DNA from: Guillardia theta CCMP2712
Lineage: Eukaryota; Cryptophyceae; Pyrenomonadales; Geminigeraceae
DNA: 59,413 bases
Direction: 5' to 3'
Assembly (NCBI RefSeq): GCF_000315625.1
Contig: NW_005434526.1
Location: 1-59,413 of the forward strand
Under the pieces are notes generated by a model, which ran no database searches, was not told where the DNA came from, and saw nothing but the letters and a program-made list of their open reading frames with translations. The position numbers were made by a program, and so were the translations under genes. Positions 44,875-52,454 of this stretch are shown here, piece after piece (the stretch's first letter is position 1; each line of letters begins with the position of its first letter).

Positions 44875-45493
44875 TCGTCGTCGCAGTCTATGCACCACGA
44901 CATCCACTCGCCGTACCCTCCCAGCTCGTCCATGTCAGCCAACCATCCGTCACTTCTCTCCCCACATGTCACGGCCGGCGCTTCCGATGCCGGTGAGCTC
45001 CGCCGCTCACCCTCAGCGAGCGCAAGGGAGGAGCTGGCAGCATCCTCGTCCGGTACGGGAGGCGATGGCACTGCTGCCGCCATGCCCTGAGGGCCGCTGG
45101 ATGACGCTGCAGCCTCACGCGATGAAGGGGTGTGTGCGTCATGCTCGAGGTCAGCTGCCGGCCAGCGGCGGTAGGGCCAGCGCTTGATGCCGATCTTGCG
45201 GCAGGCTGCCTTGAGGCTGGTCAGCGACACGACCTGCGACACAGGCGCTGGGTTAGCAGCAGGCTCTTGCCATCGCGCACAGACTGAGAGGAGCGGCAGG
45301 GGGGGAAGGATGAAGAAGGCAGAGTAATGACAAGAGCATCAAGACTTACCAGGCGCCTTGCGGCAGCCTCCTGGGGGAGGTGGAAGAAAGCCTCGAGGAC
45401 GGAGACGCAGATGCGGACCTTGGGGAGGGAGGAGGAGGGGAAGGGAGAGTCGCGGGGGCGCGGGGAGACGAGGACAGCAGAGGGGGTCGCCAT
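44865..45493 (-). CDS. RWP-RK protein copy D
   Basis: Exons 45493-45350 and 45233-44865 give 170 residues, almost identical to copy C (differences mainly HAPSSRET versus HTPSSREA and CSGPQG versus SSGPQG). Same phase-0 intron, same Gly-to-Val change after the intron and same acidic tail. Its upstream flank carries the virus-like insertion about 570 bases away, so its promoter region is the one most likely altered. Confidence 0.78.
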
Positions 45494-45795
45494 GGACGGG
45501 GTTAGGGGGCTCGAGCAACCCCATCGAAAAGATCTATTTTCGTATCTACGCACGGCGCTCTCGTTAGCTCCTGTCTAGCATTGACTATCAACTCACGGCT
45601 TTCCACAGGGAATAGCAACTCTGACTGTTTCATTTCACACAAACGCAACGTTAGGTGGTGCGTTTGTCTAGCACCTTGCGGAAGAGAGCTCCTTTCGTTC
45701 CCCGTCATGGCTCGAGGATCCAGCCCCCGCGACTGTCAGCTCAATTTTACCCCGCAACTCTCACCGGCCGCTCACCCCTCCCTCCCTCCCTCCCC

Positions 45796-46029
45796 ATGCT
45801 CCCATCCCCCTGCCTCCCGCCTACCATCTCAAGCCCCTACTCTCCTGACCAGCAGGTCGAGTCCTTTCTCTCCTCCTTCCGCGCCATGTACGGCTCCTGC
45901 CCCTCCGTCTGCCCGGTCTCCGACGCCTCCAACCTGGTCACCGACTTCACTGCCCTATATCGACCAGCGGGCACAATGCTGGACTGGAAGAAGGACGAGC
46001 GGCTGCGAGGTCTTGAGACCCGAGCGTGA
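45796..46029 (+). CDS. Candidate small protein in the array unit (copy in unit D)
   Basis: 77 codons, identical to the copy at 43671. It ends 35 bases before the insertion boundary. Confidence 0.3.
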   Translation: MLPSPCLPPTISSPYSPDQQVESFLSSFRAMYGSCPSVCPVSDASNLVTDFTALYRPAGTMLDWKKDERLRGLETRA

Positions 46030-46060
46030 GGGAGACAGGCGGGTAGGACTAGCAGTCTTG

Positions 46061-47611
46061 ATGTACTGCGTTCCCTGCAGGGCGACGCCGTTCCAGGACT
46101 GGGAGCTGAACGATCTGTCCTACCACTGGACAATGCCCTGCACCCGTGTCCTGAATGCCCGGCCGATACCCTGTGGGGTGCTCCAGAGGGGGAGGTACAC
46201 GGGATACGCGACGGAGATGGGGGTGGACTGCCCGGCCGTCTGCGATTCGGGGTTCACGCTGGAGTTTGTCACGGAGCAGATCGAGGTAGAGTACTGGGAG
46301 CCCGGGACGCAGCCGGGATCGGTCACTAAGGGTTTCTTCCAGTTTAACCGCTCCCACTGCAGGCCCTGTGTGGATTCCGGGGTGCAGATCGTGAATGGAT
46401 CCTTCAATGATGGTGTGTTCTCCCAGGATTGCGTCTTCACCTGCAATACCGGCTTCGTCCCTGTGTTCAGCTCGGATTACCTCTGCCCGACGGGGGTGGT
46501 GCATGTCCCCCCGTACCAATGCCACTTCTGCCCGCTGATCCAGTGCCAGGCCGGCGAGTTCCAGGTGGATTGCCCTCCCGACGCCTACTGTGTCCCCTGC
46601 CCCGCCATCCCAAACGGTTCCCACATGGAGTACTACCTCCCCGGCGGATACCAAGACCCTGCATCGTGCCCAAAGCGATGCATGCCCCAGTATTGGAGGC
46701 CCGACGCCGCCTCGAACTGCACCGCCTGCACCACGGAGGTTGCGCTGGCCTGCAACTACACCGTAGAGTTCATGAGGCCATGCGAAGAGTTCAGGGATGC
46801 GGCGTGCGTGGCCTGCAGCGATAGTTGCGATCCTGGCTTCTACCTGTCCGCCAATTGCAGCCGGTACAGCAATATCGCTTGCGAGCCGTGCGCATCCGCC
46901 GTGCCGCTGAATTCGAGGTATATACGGGGGTGCACCTATGAATGCCTCCCAGATTATGTCCCACATAACGCTTCTTATTGCGGGTATTGCGATCCGTATC
47001 GCCTGTGTGGCGTGGGTTACTATGTGGATGATTGCAATCTGGCGAACGCGTTCACCGGCTGCTCTCCGTGCAAGAATGGACTCGCTGTAAACACCACCGT
47101 GGTGTACCTCACGGCGGGCGACGCCTACAGCCCCTACTCGTGCTCCTGGAAATGCCCGGATGGCATGGTGCTGGGGAGGAACGCGAGCGGGGCGGTGGAT
47201 TGTGTGATCCTCCCGCCTGCAGTGGCGGCCACGAAGGAGCAGCTCTCGACCCCTCCCCCCTATTGCTCCCCCGGGACCTACAGGGCCTCGACGCTGGAGT
47301 GCCTGCCCTGCCAGGTGAACATTCCCAACGAGTTTGCGATCTTCACGGATGCCTGCCGCTGGGTGTGTGTGGGAGGGAGGATCGCCGTGCTGGACCCTGT
47401 TCAGGGGAGGCTGACCTGCATGGCCTATGAGGATTACATCTCGATCATGCAGAACACGAGGAGGGTGTTGATCCAGAACCCACTCAACGATACCTACCAG
47501 GATCACACCTTAGGGAATGGGGAGAGGGACCTGCTGTACGTGTCGCTGGCCTTTGTCACCGTGGTGGTAGTCGTAGGAACCCTGAATTATTTCTGTGGCG
47601 CCTTGAGATAA
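46061..47611 (+). CDS. Cysteine-rich membrane glycoprotein, 5' truncated (virus-like insertion)
   Basis: 516 residues from the ATG at 46061; that ATG and the next base belong to the host repeat, and the product starts directly with a CVPC motif, so the original N-terminus is missing. It is built of repeating Cys-rich units with CxPC and CxxC motifs (CPLIQCQAGEFQVDCPPDAY; CVPCPAIPNGSH; CDPYRLCGVGYYVDDC), like TNFR/ephrin-receptor-type ectodomains. Many N-x-S/T sites (NGSF, NCTA, NYTV, NCSR, NASY, NTTV, NDTY) point to a glycosylated exterior. Near the C-terminus LLYVSLAFVTVVVVVG is a membrane span with a very short inner tail, so a type I membrane protein is likely. No introns. It continues in frame upstream into host repeat sequence (open from 45581). 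Possible origins: an algal DNA virus, a Polinton-like element or a displaced host gene. Confidence 0.75.
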   Translation: MYCVPCRATPFQDWELNDLSYHWTMPCTRVLNARPIPCGVLQRGRYTGYATEMGVDCPAVCDSGFTLEFVTEQIEVEYWEPGTQPGSVTKGFFQFNRSHCRPCVDSGVQIVNGSFNDGVFSQDCVFTCNTGFVPVFSSDYLCPTGVVHVPPYQCHFCPLIQCQAGEFQVDCPPDAYCVPCPAIPNGSHMEYYLPGGYQDPASCPKRCMPQYWRPDAASNCTACTTEVALACNYTVEFMRPCEEFRDAACVACSDSCDPGFYLSANCSRYSNIACEPCASAVPLNSRYIRGCTYECLPDYVPHNASYCGYCDPYRLCGVGYYVDDCNLANAFTGCSPCKNGLAVNTTVVYLTAGDAYSPYSCSWKCPDGMVLGRNASGAVDCVILPPAVAATKEQLSTPPPYCSPGTYRASTLECLPCQVNIPNEFAIFTDACRWVCVGGRIAVLDPVQGRLTCMAYEDYISIMQNTRRVLIQNPLNDTYQDHTLGNGERDLLYVSLAFVTVVVVVGTLNYFCGALR

Positions 47612-47760
47612 ACCCCTTTAAAACGCCCAGGATCCGTGGGTGGGGTCACCGAGCTTTGCACCCCGTGGTATCCCACGCGTCGGGTGGTCCGTAACGGGTG
47701 GTCCGCAATCCGTAAAATTATCGCAGCTCCGGAAGCCTTCGATTATCCGCAAACCTCCGT

Positions 47761-48963
47761 ATGTCTTACTGGAGTGACGAAGAGGATAACAACCGTGAGG
47801 ACACACAGTCCCCACCCCCGGTACCCACCGCCTCCGGGAGCTCCTCCCTCGCGGTGGCCCCTCGCCCCTTACAGCGCGCGATGGCGAGGGTGAGGTCCCC
47901 TCAGCGCTTTGCCTCCGGATATGACTCCGACACCGCGATAGAGGATAGCGGCGAGGAGGAGGATGAGCAGGAGATCAAGAGCTCCTACAACCTGAGGGAG
48001 GGAGTCGACGGCAGGATGTACTATGGCAAGGCCAGTGATGAGATGCCGGGCTACGACGAGAGCATGGATCCCGAGTTCGATCCCGTCGCATTCGCCGAGC
48101 AGGAGATGAAGTCCAAGGACATCGAAGACGGCTATGATTCCATGGGCAGTGACGACCTGGACATGCTGGATGTTGAGATACGGGAGGATGAACTCGACAT
48201 CGTCCGTGACGTGAAGAAGGGAGATCTCGTCAGCTTCTGCAAGGGCTTCACCCCCGCCACCGTCTTCGAGGGCGTCATAAGGCTGAAGTGCGTGGAGGAG
48301 AGCGAGAAGGCGGGCTTTGGCGTCTGTGTCTGTGGTTCTGTCCCGACTTACTACTGCTGTGTCTGCAACATGATCACGACCTGCAAGTGCTGTAGTCACA
48401 AGGGTGGCTGCTCGATGTGTGGCAGCGATGACTCAGAGCTTGTCAGTGTGAGGCTGGACAATCCCGAGACGATCGGCAGTTTCATACATGACATCGACAG
48501 CACGGAGGTGAGGTGCAAGGCCAGGACTCTCAATGACCGGCTGGATGACTGCATGATGATCTTTGACAGTGTCAGGGACCGTGTTAGCTTCTTGGTCTAT
48601 CTTTACGAGACCGTGTTTGACGGCATCCTCACGCCCTCCCGGAATATCTGCACGATATGCTTCGATCGATCGGCCCGTGTCATCTATCATCCCTGTGGCC
48701 ATCTCGCTGCGTGCTCGACTTGCCATCTGCGTATGGGCTCCAATCATCCATGCCATATGTGCCGGACCATGGTGACACGGTCCTACGTGTACATGAATGT
48801 CCATCTCCGTGGGGTTGTGGAGCGCAGCAGCATGAGATGTGATTTTGACAAGTATATCGCTATTGAGAGAATGCTGGATTACAACACGCCGGATGCGCTC
48901 AAGCGGTATATCATTGCCCATGCGAAGAAGACGATGCATGAGCCGATCGAGATCTCGGACTGA
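47761..48963 (+). CDS. Acidic RING-finger protein, 400 residues (virus-like insertion)
   Basis: Intronless. Acidic, Pro/Ser-rich N-terminal half (residues 1-160), then a Cys cluster at about 189-223 (CVCG, YYCCVCN, CKCCSHKGGCSMC) likely binding zinc, a linker, and a RING-HC finger at 297-337: CTIC, then HPCGHLAACSTC and CHMC, the arrangement seen in IAP- and MULAN-like E3 ubiquitin ligases. It would load ubiquitin from an E2 onto substrates. The C-terminal 60 residues are helical and charged (YIAIERMLDYN; IIAHAKKTMHE). RING proteins of this layout are common in large DNA viruses of algae, but host origin cannot be excluded. The 149 bases upstream include a duplicated CGGGTGGTCCG word that may be part of its promoter. 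Confidence 0.75.
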   Translation: MSYWSDEEDNNREDTQSPPPVPTASGSSSLAVAPRPLQRAMARVRSPQRFASGYDSDTAIEDSGEEEDEQEIKSSYNLREGVDGRMYYGKASDEMPGYDESMDPEFDPVAFAEQEMKSKDIEDGYDSMGSDDLDMLDVEIREDELDIVRDVKKGDLVSFCKGFTPATVFEGVIRLKCVEESEKAGFGVCVCGSVPTYYCCVCNMITTCKCCSHKGGCSMCGSDDSELVSVRLDNPETIGSFIHDIDSTEVRCKARTLNDRLDDCMMIFDSVRDRVSFLVYLYETVFDGILTPSRNICTICFDRSARVIYHPCGHLAACSTCHLRMGSNHPCHMCRTMVTRSYVYMNVHLRGVVERSSMRCDFDKYIAIERMLDYNTPDALKRYIIAHAKKTMHEPIEISD

Positions 48964-49044
48964 TCCATTTCGTTTGAATTGTGTGTGTGTGCGAAAATAA
49001 ATGCACTCGTTGCGAGCCCGGTTGGCATACGCCCTCCATCCCCC

Positions 49045-49356
49045 ATGCACTCCCACGCCTGCTTTTGCTGTCGGTGGTTCGATACGGATGTCCCATGTCC
49101 GTATCAGATGCGGCGACCCTTGACAATGGACGAGATGCTGAGGGCCGGCTTCGACGTCACGGCCGAGGCATTCCATGCCTGCAACCTGGAGAGGGTCCGT
49201 GGTTTGATCTCCCAGGGCCTCATCCCGGGGGTGACATCCTGGTGTTCCCGATGCAAGAGGATCACCCCTCTGGTCCCGATGGATTGCGAGGATGCCGGTG
49301 TGGCCATGGTGGATATCATACGGAGGCACGAGTCCATGGACTCGTGGCTGCATTAA
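49045..49356 (+). CDS. Small CxxC zinc-binding protein (virus-like insertion)
   Basis: 103 residues from the ATG at 49045; an earlier in-frame ATG at 48979 would add 22 residues but lies over a TG-rich 3' flank. Two Cys pairs, CFCC near the N-terminus and WCSRCKRI in the middle, with His residues, suggest one zinc site. MTMDEMLRAGF-like and LERVRGLISQGLIPG segments are helical. Function unknown. It follows the RING gene closely and on the same strand, and ends 25 bases before the insertion boundary; an AATAAA hexamer at about 48997 probably belongs to the RING gene. Confidence 0.6.
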   Translation: MHSHACFCCRWFDTDVPCPYQMRRPLTMDEMLRAGFDVTAEAFHACNLERVRGLISQGLIPGVTSWCSRCKRITPLVPMDCEDAGVAMVDIIRRHESMDSWLH

Positions 49357-49381
49357 AGACACCGTGGGCGGGTGGGTTCAG

Positions 49382-50116
49382 AAGCCTTTGTACGACCACC
49401 TGCCTCCTGTGAGAGCCTGTCCTAGACATGGCTTGAGAGTATTGAGGTGAATCAGCCTGTGATCAGGCAGCTCGGGGGATGAAGCGAGCTGACTGCTGCT
49501 GATCTGTCTGCCTTGGTATCAGTATCGATGCGGCATGCTCTCAGTGCGATGCCATGCTCTGAGGTCTCGTGCATGACAGGGCAGGGATAGGGTTGAGGCA
49601 GCCGCCAGACCTTGACGACCCGCCTGAGACCTGCTCGATAACTGCTGGCGATGGAGCTTCGAGCGATCGGTTGCGTTGATCCATGACGTCATTCCTCCAG
49701 GCGTCACGATCTGCCGGTATCACGATCGGACCGCAAACGACATTCTCACAAGATCGCAGAGCGAGGCAAGCAGACAAACTCCACCGGCATCTCTACGATA
49801 CCTCCAGCGGCATAGCCTGCTGTGACGCATCTGTACTGATAGAGGTACAAGTCAGATCTTTGTCACGTCACATGTTTGAGCTTGTTCTTTTAATGCAATG
49901 TAACATTGAAATATTAAATAGGGCAGTGTTATGTCGTTGAGGCAATGCACCATAGTGATGATGCTGTTGAGTACATGCGCGAATGTATCGTCCGATCGTT
50001 TGCTACCTTCACACCATGATCCGTACCTCCAACCTTCGAGAGCCATGACTTCTGTGAAGTAGCTTGTCGTTGCCATCCAAGGCACAAAACTTGCAGGTCG
50101 CCCAAGAGGCTTGGCT
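49382..50116 (+). repeat. Array spacer, copy 3
   Basis: Resumes at AAGCCTTTGTACGACC right after the insertion and matches spacers 1 and 2 until about 50038. It then carries a unique 70-base stretch (GAGAGCCATGACTTCTG...) where the other units have the start of the 50-bp repeats. Confidence 0.75.
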
Positions 50117-51085
50117 GTGCGTCTTCATGAGCCTCAGGTGCTTTCAGACGGCATCGTCGTCGCAGTCTATGCACCATGACATCCACTCGCCGTACCCTCC
50201 CAGCTCGTCCACGTCAGCCAACCATCCGTCACTTCTCTCCCCACATGTCACGGCCGGCGCTTCCGATGCCGGTGAGCTCCGCCGCTCACCCTCAGCGAGC
50301 GCAAGGGAGGAGCTGGCAGCATCCTCGTCCGGTACGGGAGGCGATGGCACTGCTGCCGCCATGCCCTGAGGGCCGCTGGATGACGCTGCAGCCTCACGCG
50401 ATGAAGGGGTGTGTGCGTCATGCTCGAGGTCAGCTGCCGGCCAGCGGCGGTAGGGCCAGCGCTTGATGCCGATCTTGCGGCAGGCTGCCTTGAGGCTGGT
50501 CAGCGACACGACCTGCGGCACAGGCGCTGGGTTAGCAGCAGGCTCTTGCCATCGCGCACAGACTGAGAGGAGCGGCAGGGGGGGAGGAGTGAAGAAGGCA
50601 GAGTAATGACAAGAGCTTCAAGACTTACCAGGCGCCTTGCGGCAGCCTCCTGGGGGAGGTGGAAGAAAGCCTCGAGGACGGAGACGCAGATGCGGACCTT
50701 GGGGAGGGAGGAGGAGGGGAAGGGAGAGTCGCGGGGGCGCGGGGAGACGAGGACAGCAGAGGGGATCGCCATGGCCGCGGCGAGAAGGGATGAGGGCAGG
50801 CGCCCCTCGAAAGAAGAAGTGTTCCATGGGGATTCTGCTAGAACGTCTCCCCCTCACCCCTGCTATCGTAGGATATTCATTGGGAGAGATGAAGGGTGGG
50901 TACTTTAAAAACATTGTTGCAACATCTTTGTACCCCGCGAAACTACTCTTCTTCGATGCAGATCACACAAAAACTCACCCCTGACACCCGTCCCTGCTAC
51001 CCAATTTAGTCGCAAACAAAGGTGGTGGTAGGGCTGTGTAATCAACAACCCCATCGAAACCACTTCTCTTCACAGGGCACCTTAA
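50117..51085 (-). repeat. Right inverted-repeat arm
   Basis: Inverted partner of 39290-40060. Includes RWP-RK copy E, its own upstream region (50773-50870, not shared with copies B-D) and the outer block ending near CACAGGGCACCTTAA. Only one partial 50-bp unit (50117-50153) is present. Confidence 0.7.
50144..50772 (-). CDS. RWP-RK protein copy E
   Basis: Exons 50772-50629 and 50512-50144 give 170 residues. The protein begins MAIPSAVLVSPRPRDSPFP, as in copy B, and continues with the same domain: KVRICVSVLEAFFHLPQE, AAARRL, VVSLTSLKAACRKIGIKRW, PYRRWP. Like C and D it has Val in place of the conserved Gly after the intron. The tail (LADVDELGGYGEW, MSWCIDCDDDAV) matches the others. Its upstream sequence differs from that of B, C and D but matches the flank of truncated copy A in inverted orientation, so E and A are the two ends of the structure and E may be under different control. 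Confidence 0.78.
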
Positions 51086-51224
51086 ACGGGTTACTAGCCG
51101 TGCAGTGCGAGGTGGCCACTGGCCCATGCGCGGCCCCCATGATGATCTGGCAGAGCCTCCTGGCATCTGATGCGGCCCATGCCAGCCGTGCCAGTCAAAT
51201 ACCGTACTAGATCATGGCCCAGTG
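50773..51224. other. Upstream flank of RWP-RK copy E and array edge
   Basis: The part to about 51085 belongs to the inverted arm. Beyond that is a short mixed stretch. Open frames here are not conserved between the two arms and are not supported. Confidence 0.4.
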
Positions 51225-51950
51225 ACAGGCCCGTAACTGGTACTATGTACGGTAACATAGTAGCCGCTGAGGCTGCCCCGCGGCCGGCCGAGTCACTGAC
51301 TCCCGAGTTTGACTCCGAGCCTCCGGCTCACTGTCAGCTCACAGAGTCAGTCCGCGGACCGGGAGCCTCCGAGCCGCCGGGCCCGACTCGGTGACGGTGC
51401 CCGAGTCCCGAGTCAGTCACTCCCTCAGACGCCGGGCCTGAGTCTTGGCTGGCGGCGGCCGGCGGCGCCCCCCCGGGCCCGTAAGTTGTCAATGATCGGC
51501 CTGTGTGTGATCCCGTCCGAGGCTCAGGGCGGGCCGCTACATCACTGCATCATCATGATGTGGGTTGCGGCCGGGGCCGCTGCACGCCGGCGGGTCCGAC
51601 ACGGTCGCCGTAGTACTGAGTAGTAATTGAAATGATGTGTCCGACGGTACAGCCGGGCGGCCGGGTCACCGGGTCGGCGGGGCGGCCGCCCGCAGTGTAC
51701 GGTCCGTCGGCACTGGTCCGGCGGCCCGATGAGAGCCTGGCAGGGTGGCACTGGTAGTACCGTGACTCCGGGTGACGGTCACCGGGCCCGGGCCCGGTGT
51801 CGGCACTCAGCCTGGCAGTGGAGTCGGCACTCAGTGACTGATGTCGGCACAGCAGAGCTGTGTCGGTCAGACCCCAGACTGGGCCCGGGGCTGCCGCCTC
51901 GGCCGGCCCGGGCCAGGGCCCGGGCCGGCCGTACGAGACCGTGACTACTA
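51225..51950. repeat. Second GC-rich island
   Basis: Same vocabulary as 19200-19990: GGGCCCGGGCCCGG near 51785, GCCGGCC, and repeated CAGTCACTGACTC and GTCGGCACTCAG words. No gene. It lies just outside the right inverted arm. Confidence 0.6.
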
Positions 51951-52071
51951 GTTTACTATATGTTCAACGTTTTTGTCCAATCGGCACCTTGTAGTCTGCG
52001 AGGGGAGGAGGGTATAAATTTGTTTTTTCAAGTTCGGTTGGCCATGGCGGGGATCGAGGTAAGACGAAGTT

Positions 52072-52281
52072 GAAAGGAGGAGGAGGAGGAGGAGGAGAAG
52101 GAGGAGGAGAAGGAGATAGAGAAGGAGAAGGAGGAGGAGGAGGAGATAGAGAAGGAGATAGAGAAGGAGAAGGAGATAGAGAAGGAGAAGGAGATGGAGA
52201 AGTTGGAGGAGGAGGAGATAGAGAAGGAGGAGGAGAAGGAGAAGGAGAAGGAGAAGGAGAAGGAGGAGAAAGAGGAGGATA
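52072..52281 (+). repeat. GGAGAA/GGAGGA purine tract
   Basis: About 210 bases of GGAGGA, GGAGAA and GATAGAGAAGGA units, about 175 bases upstream of the CFAP52 start codon. Confidence 0.85.
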
Positions 52282-52454
52282 ATCAACAGATAGTCTCTCA
52301 CCTGCATGTTAAGAATGAAAAAATTGAATATGCCATGCCTGTGGAGGGTTGATTTCTTCAGTGCCGTGTGTCGATGATATTATCTGAGTGAACTTGCCCT
52401 TTAACTGCAAAAAGACTCGCGCCCGTTCTGTTCCTGATCGTTTCACAGCCCACT

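Larger units (their letters stand above)
46065..49381 (+). mobile_element. 3.3 kb virus-like insertion in array unit D
   Basis: Relative to units B and C, 24 bases (GTATAGTAACCCCGTG..., 43940-43963 in unit C) are replaced by 3317 bases. Left junction TCTTGATGT|ACTGCG, right junction TTCAG|AAGCC. No target-site duplication and no terminal inverted repeat are visible. The insert has three same-strand intronless genes at close spacing (149 and 81 bases), unlike the intron-rich surroundings. Replacement of a few bases and a truncated first gene suggest capture by end-joining or a fragment of a larger element, not simple transposition. Confidence 0.7.
39290..51085. repeat. RWP-RK array bounded by inverted repeats
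   Basis: The left end (39290-about 40060) and the right end (about 50117-51085) are inverted copies of each other. They share the outer sequence (CCTGTGAAGAGAAGT, TTTCGATGGGGTT, GATTACACA, then TTGCAACAATGTTTTTAAAG) and an RWP-RK gene. Between them are three more RWP-RK copies on the minus strand and a 3.3 kb insertion. It could be a transposable unit with long terminal inverted repeats or an amplicon formed by inverted duplication; no transposase, integrase or polymerase is visible inside. Confidence 0.65.

Noticed and set aside
46049-47506. 485-codon open frame on the minus strand opposite the Cys-rich glycoprotein
   Set aside because: It is the shadow of a GC-rich gene; the plus strand has patterned Cys motifs, sequons and a membrane span, while the minus frame has no domain-like pattern.
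48433-49362. 309-codon minus-strand frame opposite the RING gene
   Set aside because: It runs antisense across two plus-strand genes and their spacer; the plus frame has a perfect RING finger.
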